A stretch of 64,000 nucleotides of DNA from Cryptomeria japonica (GCF_030272615.1 NC_081414.1:765870483-765934482); one strand, 5' to 3'; shown: positions 23,617-36,712, numbered from the stretch's first letter. The notes: a model not told the origin generated them from the sequence alone. Numbers and translations: made by a program.

Positions 23617-23929
23617 GGTATTGTCTACCCAGATGGTCTCTATGTCGTTCGCTTCAGTTTCAAACCTTGTCCAGAAGGGGAAGGATTCTTATAAGGGTGC
23701 CTCTCAACCCCTTTGGGTCCACACTCCTCAGGTTGTGTCTGCGATTTCTTCTCCGCAATCTCTATGCCACTCTTGCAGCCCTTCTGGGCATGCTGAGATT
23801 GTAGATGGTGGTTCCAAGAAGCGAAGAGTTATTTGTAGTGGGGACTCTCTTCCTAGTTTCAGTTCATATTTTTTGCGCAATAGCTTCTCCTCTCTTGGGG
23901 ATGAGGATGATATGCAAGATTTTTCATGA

Positions 23930-26900
23930 ATTACATCTCATGGAATGTTTGAGGTCTCACAGACCTCACCAAAAAGTACGTTATTAGAGATGTTCGTCAA
24001 TGTGTTTCTATCCTTGATTTTCTCTGCCTCCAAGAAGTTAAAATTGCTATTTTCATGCTTACTACTGCATGTCATGTTATTTGGCCGGATAACCTAGTTT
24101 TCTTCCCAGCATGAGGTTGGTCGAGGTGGATTTGCTACTCTCATTTCCCCTTGTTGGATTTTTGCAGTTATTTCTCACAGTTCTAACCCCATGCAGTGAG
24201 TTGTATGGGTTTTGCTGTCAATCAACAATCATTTCATTGGGATAGTTAAAATTTATGCTCCCAATGATGTGGTTGAAAGATTGCACTTATGGCATTGGAT
24301 TGAAGATGCTCTACCACCTACAACTTGGGTCATGTATGGAGATTTCAATATGGTTGAGGTGGCATCGGATAAGGATGAGATTTTGCCTTTTCGATGGATA
24401 GCTGGCAAGAGAGAAGCCTGGTACTATATGCATAATAAATTGGGTCTTTTCGATCCCACTACCAACCACCACCATCCAGATGGGTTCTGGCACACTTGGT
24501 CTAATTTCAAAGATGGCTCTGATAGAATTTTTAAAAGGCTTGATCATGCCATGATAACAACGCAATCTTTTTTTTCTTTTTTTGAAGATCAAGATTTTCC
24601 CATCTCTCCACTCATTGATGTGATGCAGTCCGATCACTTCCCTATAAAGTTTAGCATTGAATTGCAGCCAACTAGGACATGTCCTTCCAAGAAGCAGTTC
24701 TACCCCAACACATCTCTCTTGCATCATCAAGCCACGATGGCCCACATTCAAAGGGTTTGGAATTTGGAACCCAGGCCACATCATCACACTGATTAGATTG
24801 TGTAGTGGAATGATGTCGTCACCTACTCTATGAGGTTTCTATGCATTTATGGTAGATAGATTGCCATGTACTTCAGGCGCTTGTATGATATAATCACCAA
24901 AGATATCTATGCTGCCACAAAAGCTCTGGCTTTGAATCCTTTCGATTCTAACTTGTAACTTCAGTTAGCCCAGCTCTGCCACCAGAAACAAGTTGCAGAT
25001 AATTACTCTGCCAGAGGAGCTCACATCAAAGCTAGATTGCATTGTCTTAAGGTGGGAGACAAAGCCTCCAAATAATATGTTTGAGAAGGGATGGAATGTG
25101 CGCAATACTCCTATTAGTTTGAAATCTTTCTTAAGATTGACTTCGCTAAGGTATATGATCACATTGAGTGGCCATTCAAAGCTCTTGGATTTGACCCCAG
25201 GTTCATTCAGTCTATCCAGATGTTATTCGGAGATGCCTCGGCCTGCATCACCATCAATGACCATCAATCTGAGGCTTTTGATCTTTTCAAATCCATTCTC
25301 CAGGGTTGTCCTTTGACTCTTGCCTTATACGTTCTTGAAGTGGACGGTTCTGTGTACTTGCTTGCCAATGCCATTTCTCAAAGCTCTTGGATTTGACCCT
25401 AGGTTCATTCAGTCTATCCAGATGTTATTTGGAGATGCCTCGGCCTACATCACCATCAATGACCATCAATCTGAGGCTTTTGGTGTTTTCAAATCCATTC
25501 TCCAGGGTTGTCCTTTGACTCTTGCCTTATACGTTCTTGAAGCGGAGGGTTCTGGGTACTTTCTTGCTAACCCAATTTCTGCTAATCGTGTCCATGGAAT
25601 TTCCCTACCTAAGTCACCTTCTCAACTTGTCAATGGCCATTTTGTGGATGACTCCTTTCTCACTCTCATTGAGGAAGAGGAAAATGTTCAGGCTACTCTT
25701 CAATGTCTTGACACTTTTTGCTTAGCTTCCAGCTCTGCATTCAATGGCACAAGACACAATTTTACACATAGTCTTTCCTTCCCGCCCCACCTTGGATGCT
25801 TCAATATGGGTGGAAATGGCTTCATCACGACTAAACCTTTCACTTTCTCAGCATTCCTTTTTCCTTTCAAGCTTCACCTGTGGATCTTTGGAATATTGTT
25901 TTAGCTAGGATTGAGAAGAAATTATCCTACTAGATAACCAAGCCTCTCTCTCTAGCTAGAAAAATTCAAATTTGCTTGAAGGTTTTGGCTGCCACTCATG
26001 TCTACTACTTTTCATGTTGGGATCCTTCCAAGGCCTCTTACATGAACTTGGAAAGACTTTTGTGGGCTTTTCTTTCGGCCTTTGGTTCTGACCATCAAGA
26101 TTTTCATAGAGTCACTTGGGAATATTGTTGCCTTCCCAAGGAGTCTAGAGGGCTTAGCCTTCTTTCTACCTAGAAGCAAGGTCTTTCTTTATATGCTAAA
26201 TGGATAATTAAAGTCTTATTTGGCAACGAGGCTTAGAAAATACTTCTTCGACATTGTATTTCTTTTGGTTTTCCTGCCAATAGGCCAGCCTAGAAGGGGA
26301 TTGGTTATCAAACCCTTCTCATTATGAAAGACCCAGTTAAGATCCAGGGTAGTTTTATTGTTAAAATTATCTAGCAAGCTTGGGAAGCTATTAAGCCTTG
26401 GCTTCGGTGGGCTAGTGATGGTTTTCATGATGGGATTTCCGTGAATCAACATAACCTCTGGTGGTTGCCTCTTTTTCATGTACAAGGGTTTCCGTTGGCT
26501 AAAATCTAGGGTGTTAGTGCTCTGTGCTTTCAAAAATGCGACATTCGAACACCTAAGGACTTGTTTTGTAGAGTTTCTATGAGTATTCGGTCATGGGATG
26601 ACCTCCACGTCCAGTTTCCTCTATCTCGACAAGATTGACAGACATATGACCTCCTGGTGTCAGCTTTGCTCTCACACATGTTACATAAGCTTGGCATTCA
26701 GTTTGTCAGACCTTGGTGGAAGGATTGGAAGTACTATCCTTGGACTCCTCTCACCAGTTACAAACCCAAAATGGGTTATCTCTGGTTGGTGCCACACTTG
26801 AGTATGGTCAATATTTTTAACCAGGGGTGGCATTTGCAGTCTTCTCAGAAATCCTGGAGACTTAGGTTTCTTTTTGTTTGGTCTGCCACCACTGAACCCA

Positions 26901-27110
26901 AGATTGCACACTTTGCTTGGTGTGTTCTTTTTCAGGGGTTGCCTTTGGGTTCTAGACTTAAACATTTGGGGGTTCTTGACCCTCGGTGCCCTTATTGTGG
27001 GCACCTAGAAACATTTATGCATATTTTTTGGTTATGTAGAAGAGCTCAACAGTATTGGAGCTGGACCCATGATTTCTTTCGACCATTTCAACCTGAGCCC
27101 TTTTCTTGAC
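23930..27110 (+). pseudogene. LINE ORF2: endonuclease, reverse transcriptase, zf-RVT
   Basis: The apurinic-type endonuclease begins ISWNV-stop-GL near 23935 with LCLQEVK, then GDFNMVE, DRIFKRLDHAMI and SDHFPIKF at 24335-24660, covering the usual catalytic blocks. The reverse transcriptase follows, with ILQGCPLTLALYVLE, then FVDDSFL (the catalytic A/F-x-DD motif) at about 25640. The RT-associated zinc-binding domain is at 26850-27060 (FVWSATTEPKIAHFAW, RCPYCGHLETFMHIFWLC). The part between endonuclease and RT (24800-25140) has lost coding sequence, and a 202-bp duplication shifts the frame. Function when intact: nick the target and copy the RNA at the nick. Confidence 0.88.
25177..25580 (+). 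repeat. 202-bp tandem duplication inside LINE reverse transcriptase
   Basis: Two adjacent units (25177-25378 and 25379-25580) share CAAAGCTCTTGGATTTGACC at their starts and ATTTCT at their ends and differ at roughly a dozen positions. The period is not a multiple of three, so it shifts the RT frame. Each unit encodes the KALGFDPRFIQSIQMLFGDA to CPLTLALYVLE block. Confidence 0.92.
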
Positions 27111-27826
27111 ATATGGCTCTTCTAGGTGATTCACCTAGAATCTCATTCAAGCTTTCGTAGATATGACATGCTTTCAGAATGAAGATCCTATTTACTCTTT
27201 GGAAAGATAGAAATACCGTTCTTTTCACTCATAGCTCTTTGGATATTAATGTCTCAATTTATGCTAAAGCATGCATTGGTAATAATGTTTTAATGTAGAT
27301 TTAGGTGCAAGCCGATAAAGTGGCTCTCGAGGTGGGCCATTTACAAGAGCTCCTTTAGCATTGGGGCAATGCGTGGAGGCATCGCTCGACTTCTTTTCCG
27401 TTTCATGGCTCTATCTCGAGGTGGCCTTTTCGTGCTCTTGTTACTTCGACTCCTGCTGTCGGTGATGATTTTGGGTGGCTTGCTGCTACCACCTCTAAAT
27501 TTGCTTGCCTGGCTCTGGCTATTTCACCTCCCATGAGGGAGGAAGGAGAAGAAGAAAAAGAAAAAGAAGATGGGTGGTCCATGCCGGACCCAACCCCTAG
27601 CCCTGTTGATGTATGGGGCAAGAAAGATGATCAAGATCCTCCCCCCCTCGACTGCCACTGCTTTGGTTGCTTGAGGTGGTTTTTTTTCTTATGAATAGTT
27701 TTGTTTTATGGCTTCGACTTCTTGCCATGTTACTCTTGCAAGGTGATCTCGTACCCCCCAGCCTTTTTTGGGGAATATGTACTTTAATATTAATTTTTAA
27801 TAGAGAAGGCCTATTCATCAAAAATA

Positions 27827-28450
27827 AATATTATGAAGATGTTCTCCACATACCACTATTGTGATAACTAAATCTTATCATGTTTTCTATCTTTATAGAT
27901 TTTCATGCTTAAAATTTATTTTTCTACTTTTAGATCCTTCCTATCAAATGTCCCAACTAAGTGATCTTGCAACTTGTTAATCTCAACCATGATTGTTTTT
28001 GCTATGAACATATTGTCAACATATACCACCAAAATAATAAGCAAACAATTTTTTTAAACATTTGAAGTAAACAAAATGATCATACTCAGTCTTGTAAAAT
28101 TCTGACTTACCATGAAAGAATTAAACTTCATGTGATATTTATCTATATTCAAAGATTTCTTTAATTTAAAAACAAATCTTCTTTTGTGATCCCAAATAAA
28201 CTCTTTTGAGGATTTCATATACATCTCATCATCCAAATTTTCATGTACAAATATTATTACCTCAATTGAGACGTGGAGACTTTGTCTTGTACCAAATAGA
28301 AACTTTAAATGTATAGATGGTAGGAAAGATAAGATATTTTGATCACTATGAATAATAAAAACAATCTCAAAATTGACGCGAGTATTTAAATTATTCCTCA
28401 TATTTATGATAATTCTCGATAATGAATAACCATGAAACTTATTATTCAAA
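27827..28450 (-). pseudogene. Copia remnant B, reverse-transcriptase part
   Basis: Minus strand, downstream of ANK2. The frame 28054-28449 reads IIFVHENLDDEMYM, RRFVFKLKKSLN and KFNSFMVSQNFTR, and beyond a stop comes VVYVDNMFIA with the same catalytic Asp lost as in remnant A. The sequence continues across the LINE into 22637-21900. Similarity to 10050-10740 is high throughout, showing a shared duplicated block. Confidence 0.75.
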
Positions 28451-28683
28451 CCTTTAAAAATGTTTAAACCATTTAAATCATAAGGACATCCAAAATATAT
28501 ATATAGATTTCAATAAAACCATAATACTGTACATAATACCAGGATAATATAATATCGTCATAAGACCTACAATACTATATAGACATACCATGAACTAAAC
28601 AAAACCATACAGACCAGTACAATAATATGCTAGTAAAATACAAATCTACACCTGCATGCCATTTTAAGGTTGTAGAGTGAGAG

Positions 28684-31116
28684 CTAAACAGATTGGGGAA
28701 CGTTGCGGAGGCACGGGGATGAAGAGCAGGAGCAGTTGTAGCCATGTTCAAGTTCATGTTCCTCTTCGCCTTTGTTTTTGGAAGCTTCATCATCATCCCC
28801 TTCCATTGCATCATGGTAACTTTCATCAACTTTCCGGATAAAGTGGAGAAACCCAGAAGTCTCTGCTCTTTCCCATACGGCTTCAACAATATGATCAAGT
28901 CGACGAGGTACACCGCACAAGCGGTGGAATCTAGCTCGCCCCACTGCAAACATTGCCAACTGATGGAAAGCTGCTAAAGTGCCACAGAAATCAATGAATA
29001 ACAGAATTCCAATATCGTATACACTGCAGCCATAAAACCACAAGCGTTGAATCCAAAGATGAAGCAGGTTAATAAAGTACTGAGGGTCATGAACATCATC
29101 TTGTCCTCTGTGGTAAGCTCTGAAGCCATCTGCCACAGGATACAAACGAAGAGAGATAGAAAGAAAGATATGCAGTCGAAAATAATAAAGAGCTTAAACA
29201 TATAGTAGCCTAGGAAAATAGGGGTCCCTCGGTTCTGATTGTCAGAATCCTGGTACGAACCACCTGGAACCGTGAACACTGCCGTAAATGCCATGGTGGC
29301 CAACAACGCTGCCACCACCAGTTCCGTCTCACGTCTCTCTTCGAATGATTTGTTTACCATTTCCCTTGCTCTCTCGTGCTTTTCTTTGCTCACCTCTGGC
29401 GCACAATACATGAATGGCTTGGGACTGGGTTTATAATCTGTGAGCTTTTTTATGATCCTGAAAGATTCGTGGTATTCCGTGACTTCTCTTGCAACATCCA
29501 GCGGCGTTTTGCCCTCACTATTGAGGGCCTGCTTGTTCACCCCATGTACCTTCCGCAACAAACCCACAATCTACGCCAGCAACCATCAAAACAAAACTTT
29601 AAGAGGATATACAACCAAGTCAAAGTAAGGGAAGTAGGAAAACAAATATCATGATTATAAAGAGCATAAATGAAGATGTAATAGAAAAGAAGGATTATAG
29701 TAAAAATAAATTATGATATAAAGAAAGAAAGAACGAATAAATAATAATGAAGAAAATTTTAAGCCTTTTCATGGATCAATTAGAAGTCAAACATATGACC
29801 ATTTATTTTCTATTAGAATGCTTTACCACCATGCTACAGACCATTTGGTGACTAGTCATTCTATGGTTTAGGTATGGCTTATTTTTCAACACCCCTTTGA
29901 CTCAAATTGCAAATGTTCAAGAGTATTTCTTTCATTTGACTCTATTGATTGGACTTTGATACTACGATAAACTTTTTTTATAGATCAGGTAAAAATCAAA
30001 CTTAAGACTACCCATTTGCTATTCCATCCTACTTAGTTATGGGTCCATATATGATTTAGGTGTGGCTTATTCCCAACAAGAGGAAGAAAGATGAAGAATA
30101 CCAGAAGCAAAGAAAATGAAAAGTACGAAGGAGGGAGACAAGCTAAAGGAAACCAATCAAAACAGAAATAAAAAAAGAAGAATTAGATTACAAAAGATGT
30201 CATATAAACTTAGATTTCACTCTTTTAATCTATTAAGTTGAAAAAATAATTTTCATATAAGTATCTCCTTTAAATTCAGTTTTAGAAAGAATCTATTTCA
30301 ATTATCATGGACTCACCTACTATAATATTAGTTTTCTAATTTGAAACCAAAAAATGAAAAACTTACTGGCTCATTTTTGTTCTTTGCTGCAATATGTAAA
30401 GACGTGTCTCCTTCAACAATTGGCTGGCTTTTAACAGTTTCCTTATCACGCTTACCTTCATTATCAGATGCGTTTGTTGATAAGCTCTTTGATAATTTGA
30501 CATTTTTCTATTAAAAATTTAACAATCTTGACCCGGTTCCCTTTCACAGCAAGGTGCAGAACTTTTACATCTTTACATAAGTTTTGCGCGGCCTCCGGCT
30601 TAAGTAACCTCTTTGTAGTGGTCTCCGGATCAGGATCTATCAACTCCTTTACAACATCCAGGAATCCAAACTTTACTGCTATGCATAGGGGACTTTCTCC
30701 CTTTTTATTTGGCAGGCTTAAGTCTAACAACACTTTCACCAGATCGACACGATATTTCCACACGGCTAAGTGCAAAGCCGTGTCTCCTCGCTTGTCCCCT
30801 TCGTCGGTGAACTTTTGTTGATTTAATTTTTTCACCAATCTTTCCAATAATACTGCATATAATGAATCAAATAGCTTGTCAAGAAAATGAAGTAAAGAAT
30901 AGCATTAAATTTTAGAAAAATAACTGCGAGAAGGGGATAACCTTCGTCTCCTGCAAGTACTGCAACATGTAAACAGCTTCTTCCCTCCACCGTTGTCTTC
31001 ATTCCATCTAATTTTGTCGGATCGAAATCTCTGCGTCCGAACAGCCTTTTTGCTTGTTTCATATCGCCACTTTCACAAGCTTCAAAGAAGTCCGTTTCAA
31101 TAGATGAATTCCCCAT
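28684..31116 (-). pseudogene. ANK2: ankyrin-repeat/PGG-domain membrane protein pseudogene
   Basis: Best preserved family copy. Exon 1 is 30942-31116 (MGNSSIETDFFEACESGD, RSCLHVAVLAGDE), donor GTTATC. Exon 2 is 30367-30852 with ankyrin repeats GDTALHLAVWKYRVDLV, ESPLCIAVKFGFLDVV and VLHLAVKGNRVKIV, donor GTAAG at 30362-30366. Exon 3 runs from 29570 with ALNSEGKTPLDVAREV, FTVPGG (PGG motif) and hydrophobic helices, ending LRNVPQSV at 28684. It has two defects. One is a deletion near 30470 that creates a stop after ELINKRI and shifts the frame. The other is a deletion of about 37 bp near 29010 that removes the LARRETILAWVILGN helix present in ANK1 and shifts the frame. The family is linked to plant defence signalling; no product is predicted here unless unusual splicing skips these defects. 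Confidence 0.87.
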
Positions 31117-34100
31117 ATTAAAAAGCCTTTCCTCACACTGCAGGTCTAAGGTCGTTTCTTACTTTCAAAAGGCAATTGCTTTTTTCGTTTGCCTCTCCTC
31201 CATTTTAAAGGCGTTTTGAGTAACAACTCAAACGGTGATTCATTGCACTTCAAAGTATATGTTGATGGATTTGATTAGGTAGGTATATAGTGTAAATGAA
31301 TCCGAACTAGTATCTTTTCTTGTATTTTTCTTAATCCTTTTGCTACAAATTTTTTTGGACTTTTCTAATTCTATTCCAAGATCCTATCTATCTTGACATT
31401 TAATCCTAAAGTAAAAACTTGAATCTATAATTATTATCTCCCGTTCTAAATCGAGTTTCTATATTTCTTATATATTAAGGAATGGATAACGAAGGGATAT
31501 TTGTTTTATTTTTCGACTAATAAACGATTATCCATTTCAAGGGTATATATTTTCTTTATATCTGAACTATATAAGACTAAGAAAACCATGCTACGCTGAA
31601 TAGAATGGGATCCTCGTGCCTATTCTGAATTATCCATCCTACAAATTACATAGGATTGAACCTATCTCACACACTTATTTGTGACCTTTATAACAACATC
31701 AAGACGCGGTTAATCTGGTTCCAAAATCGAGATGTCCTACGACACATAACTTTAGTGTTATGCAGACAGAAAATTGCAGAATAGACACAGAATGGCTGTG
31801 GGACTTGACAAAAGTGCTGCAGCCGCTGACCCCCCTATTGCATAACACAAAGGTTATTTTCGATGTATGATAATGTGGTTTGGGTGTTTTTGGAGCCAGA
31901 ATAGGTACAACCACAACATCAAATCCCCATATTTCTGTTCAAAATATTTACTTTCCTACATGACTCAAGAAACCACCAATTTCTAAATGGAAATGATGAG
32001 ATAGAGAAGGATTTTAAATGTATTTTAGTACTTGTGGATCTCTAAGGGCATTTATTTGTGTATAAAGGCATATGGTTACCAATATAAATGGTATGGTTCC
32101 AAGTTTGTGGCCATGTTGACATGATTCAAGAAGATATGAGTAGCTAGTATTATTATAGATAAACTTAGTTTTTCTGTAAGATTTCTTTGTTCTCATTTAA
32201 AATAGAAAATAAGTACTTTACAAATATGTTGTATTAAGAAATCACTTGGTCATAAATAAGTAATAGTTCCTCTACATTCTACCTAATAAAATATCAATAA
32301 GAATTTTCAATATTATCAATCAATTATTACTTGCTCACTATACTTTAATAATTATTTATTGCTACATGGTAACTGTAGATGGAGGAAATGGAAAACTAAA
32401 ACATAGATTTAGCTTCTTCCAACATCCAACAATGGAGTTCCTATGAAAACACACACATGCAAAACAAAATGAATTACTAAAACATACATGCATGCAATTG
32501 GGCTTTTGACTCCATTGTATTCCTATCAACCAAGATGTCACGCTTAATCAAAAGTGCTCTCAGAAACACATGCACAAGAGGCTATGGTGAGTGGAGATTC
32601 ATGATGCAAAGAAATAAAAGGTGTGAGAATCAATGAGATGACGAACTAATTTTTTTATTAAAAAGTATCCTCTTATCAAATCTCAATTTTCTAATCATTA
32701 TCAAATGGATCCATATCATATAATATTCTTATCCATTAATATTCATAATATTATTCCATTAATCCATTTAATAATATATTTCATTATTCTCCATTAGACC
32801 ATTAAATCCATTAAATAATATGCATTCTATCATTATTCCATTATATTTATTTTCTAATCTATCTTCCATATCTATTTCACCCTCCTATTTATCCCCTTTC
32901 ATTCTACCAATTTCATCCACCTAGAAATTATGGGATAAATTCTCATCTCTAACTAACTTCTTTATCCCACATTCATCCCTCGACTTGGTTTTCCTAAGAG
33001 GATTCTTATAAAAAACTATGCTCCTCACATAACCTCTCTCTCACTTCTAGAAATTTTGTTGTCGTAACATTGTTCTGAGTTCTTTTTACATCTTTAGTTA
33101 TTTTTTTTTAATCATTTTAAATCATCTATTCCGTTCTTCCTTATCCTCTTGTGTGTTTTATAAAAATCTAAGAGCACTAAGGTTCTAAATGCAAGATCTA
33201 GGAAGATAGGACCACAATGGAGTCAAGCGTCCATTGAATGCATAGTTGAAATTGTTTATTTGTTTGATGTTTTGCATTTGATAGGGAAGAGCTCAATTGA
33301 TTGATGTTGGATTTTAGTTCTTGAGTCTTTAGCCCATAGTTGGGCTTTTGAGACCAAGAACAAATTTCAAATCCATCATCTACAATAACTTCAATTATAA
33401 TGACTAAATACAACGTAAATGATTGGTTGTGTAGAAATGAGATCCTAGCTTATGGATGCAAACTAATATCTCAATTATCCACAAAAAATCATTAGGGAAT
33501 AATGAATATGGTTCAACTCCAATCCTAATGGGAGAGATGAATACTTTGATTGATTTTTCCATATTGTTGGTATGATATAATTGAAATTGAGATTCAAATG
33601 TGCATGTTTAAGACTAGGATAAATGATAAGAAATTGATAATTTTCAACAATAAAAGTGAAATATAGAATTGGAGACAAACATAGTAGCTCAAATCTCGAA
33701 AGAAGACATACAAAGGAACTTGTAGCTACAAGCTAAGCTAAAAAATACTAGGTTGTGTGTTGGGCACCCTAGTCTAGGGGTTTTTATCTATTTTAGATTT
33801 GAGAATGTTCATTTTCATCTACTTTATACACCTTTAATATTACGAGAGCTAAAACTGTGTGCACAAGAATGTGAAAATGGTGTTGTGCTATATAGAAGCT
33901 TTCCCAAGATAAATTGCATGTTGGTGTTCCCATATTCATTACGACAATGATTGATACAAAAAGAGATTTTGTCCATCAAAGGGTAGAGGCCGAAACAATA
34001 ATAGAAATTCTTGAATTGAAAAATATTACCTTAGATATGAAACCCTTGTCTTGAAGTCTCAAATAGGGCTTGATGTTTCTTGGAAAATGTTAATGCATAC

Positions 34101-34690
34101 CTTTATCATGGAGGAAAACATTATGGTTGTTATGTGACATTTTCCTCAAGAGAAGATAAAGATTTGAAATATCCCTTTAGAATTAAAAAGGAGACAAAAA
34201 TAAAGGATATTATGATCCTTTGATTAAAAGAGAGATTAATTATGACTAGTTATAAAACCCTTGAAACAAGGAGAGGAATAATTATTTATTAAAAGGAAAC
34301 TCTTGTAAAAGGGTGTGATGGTCTAGAAACTACCCCTTCAAATTTTATATAAAGAATTTATGTGAGAATTGAAAATGGGCTATAGATCAATCAAAGAAAA
34401 GAATGTAGCTTGGTGGGTTATGGGATTGGAGAAGGGGGCACAGAAAGAGTGTCCAACTTGGGGTGTATATTACACCAAGCATTGTCCTAGATGGGTTCTT
34501 GTGTATTTTGAGTAATTACTCTCAAGCATGTTGTATGCATATTGAGGAATTACTTGAGAGCATTTTGTGTTGATTCTTGGGAATTATCTATGTTAGATTT
34601 GAATATGAAGTGATTCCTCCTAGATGTGTTATAGCTTTAAGGTCCAAGACCATTGAAATTTTCTTAGAGTGAGAATGACCATTCCATGTG
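31117..34690. other. No gene recognised
   Basis: The first ~200 bp are the ANK2 5' flank, related to the ANK1 flank. The rest is AT-rich. A stretch at 32700-32830 repeats CCATTAAT-like words and is almost pure A/T with hairpin potential. No frame with recognisable motifs is present. Confidence 0.45.
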
Positions 34691-34730
34691 ATCAAGATTA
34701 AGATATATGATGATAGTATGACAATATACG

Positions 34731-34840
34731 ATGATAATGGATTATGTGATTATATATATGATGATAATATGATTGGATAATATGATGATAATGGATAATG
34801 TGATTATATATATGATGATAATATGATTGGATAATGTGAT
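34731..34840. repeat. 54-bp AT-rich tandem repeat, two copies
   Basis: ATGATAATGG recurs at 34731 and 34785, each followed by ATTATGTGAT / ATAATGTGAT, TATATATATGATGATAAT and ATGATTGGATAAT. Low complexity; no associated gene. Confidence 0.8.
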
Positions 34841-35051
34841 TATAATGTTCAATTTATTGTGTTAAATAATGACCTTGGAATTCTTTCTAAATTCTTACAT
34901 GTTATAATATTCATTTGTTGTTTCACATTATATATTCACATCTATTTTAGTAACATTGCATCTTGTAAATAATCTCAACTCTAGTATTTAATCTAATAAA
35001 TATAGTACTACTAATACTTAAATAATCCTAGGAGAAAAATGGCATTACATA

Positions 35052-35064
35052 TGGTATTAGAGCC
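35052..35064 (+). other. Possible primer-binding site of a lost Copia element
   Basis: TGGTATTAGAGCC, one mismatch from the Copia primer-binding core TGGTATCAGAGC, follows a sequence ending CATTACA, the expected LTR end spacing. No matching LTR pair or gag is found nearby, so this may be a decayed 5' end or chance. Confidence 0.35.
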
Positions 35065-35974
35065 AAGTTTTGTGGCTTGTAGTTATGAGATTACTTGTTG
35101 ATATTTTTTTTTTTTTTATAAAAGCAAAAGAAGATTAAAATCTATAATCATTTTTTCCTTAAATTGATATAATTGTAATGATTAAAATCCAAAAACGTAA
35201 AAAAAAATCACTTCTTATTCCTGGATGCTATAATACAAGTAATATATTCCTACATATCACTTTTTTTCACCTTCAATTTTATCAGACATTTATTATTTTA
35301 CATTTCATCATTGTAATTTCCTATACCCAATTTCAATTCATAAATAAAATAATAAAGCAATAATCTCATTCATAAAATAAATAATTTTAAGTATATCACT
35401 ATATGAGAAATATATCAATACATGCTATATCCTCACATGTAACAATATCCACATCATTAATCATAAGTACCTGATTGAATATGGCACATTAATTAACTTA
35501 AGTAGTCAGTCACCAACACGCTGACTAACATAATAAATGTACAAGTGAAGTGTGCAATATTGGAAACTTAAATGATCTAATCCAATAGTGAATCAAAGAC
35601 AAAAACATGGTCAAGGTGCTTTTTCCACCTATCCATGAAGCTTACACTTCCTTGGAGAGTTCTTCCTAACATGAAGAACCACCGACCCTTCACAAGATGC
35701 TTAGCAAAAAATAATCTATGAATAGGAGGGAACCTAGTGCATTCTAACATTATCTACATGCATAATCCTATCACATGAAAATATACTATGATTGAATATT
35801 AGAATATGGTAGTGAACAATACATATAAATAAATCCTTCTATTTCAATGGCCTTAAATAGATTGGCCAAGCATATAATGTATGATGATAAAATAAAAGTA
35901 GAAATGGAAAAAGCAGATTCGATGCTACTGTAAACTCATATTCGGCACCTATCCTAGAAGGTAAACTTTCCACA
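35065..35974. other. No gene recognised
   Basis: AT-rich sequence with a T11 run at about 35106 and short open stretches only. Nothing recognisable. Confidence 0.45.
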
Positions 35975-36712
35975 AAAATTCATGAAGAGGGAAAATGATT
36001 ATTATTCCATGATTATTCACCTATAGACAAACAAGAGGGAAAATGTTGTGGGTTGTGTTTTGGAGCTTGCCTAAGTCAAACTCATGTTTTGGTTTTTCCA
36101 CCACCATGGACAACCCAGATAAATCTATAGGGAAATAAATGATGAATTTGATGGAAAGACAATGCAAGATAAAAGAGTGATAATACATAAAATAAATGAA
36201 AAAGAGAATGAGTAAAATCCCCTTTCTGAAATGCTATCAAAATGGTGTGGTGAGCTATCTAGAGAGTTGCAACAATGGTGGTCTTTGTGAGAAAGGATAT
36301 TAATACTGTCCAAAGAGATTTCCAAAAAATCCAACTTGTAAGAAGTGATCTCAAAATGGTAAAAGATCACAAAAATATCATCAAATGGGAGAGATATAGG
36401 AGTTGGACCGAAAATCAATGTTGGTGGGTGCATGTAGGGGCATTACAATCGCTTCTAGGCATAGTTTTAATGCTCAAACATATACTTGTGGATTGTCAGA
36501 TTTGCAAGGCACTAGCATGACACACAAATGTCTCTATGCCGCACTATAGTCCTGAAGGTGATAGGTCGATAGAGTTAGTAAAGTTCCAGTTTGAAGCTGA
36601 TAAAGTGATCCCAATGGAAAAAAGGACAAATATGGTGGTACATGACCTCTGATGATATGGAGGAAGGCGCTATTTGTTGCATTGAATTAAAAAGGATGTG
36701 ATTTTTGATATT
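35975..36712 (-). repeat. Gypsy-2 3' LTR fragment
   Basis: The stretch 35980-36645 is clearly homologous, in the same orientation, to 50320-50960 (for example the ATTCCATGATTATTCACC and ACAAACAAGAGGGAAAATGTTG words in both). On the minus strand it begins TGTAATATC at 36712, right after AAAGTGGGGGTAAAA, a plausible polypurine tract. Below 35975 the match to the other LTR ends. Confidence 0.65.

Larger units (their letters stand above)
22638..27826 (+). mobile_element. L1-type LINE, about 5.2 kb, with 15-bp target duplication
   Basis: The insertion is flanked by AATATTATGAAGATG at 22623-22637 and 27827-27841. The body has a decayed gag-like ORF1, then endonuclease, reverse transcriptase and a zinc-binding RT-associated domain in one orientation, which is the plant L1 layout. 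The 3' end is a short A-rich tail (ATCAAAAATA). It is close to full length. It sits inside Copia remnant B; the paralogous site in remnant A (about 10697-10725) is empty. It is inactive: multiple stops and frameshifts plus a 202-bp tandem duplication in the RT. Confidence 0.92.

Noticed and set aside
34731-34840. CRISPR-like or regulatory repeat array
   Set aside because: Only two 54-bp AT-rich units without unique spacers; this is ordinary low-complexity tandem duplication in a plant genome.
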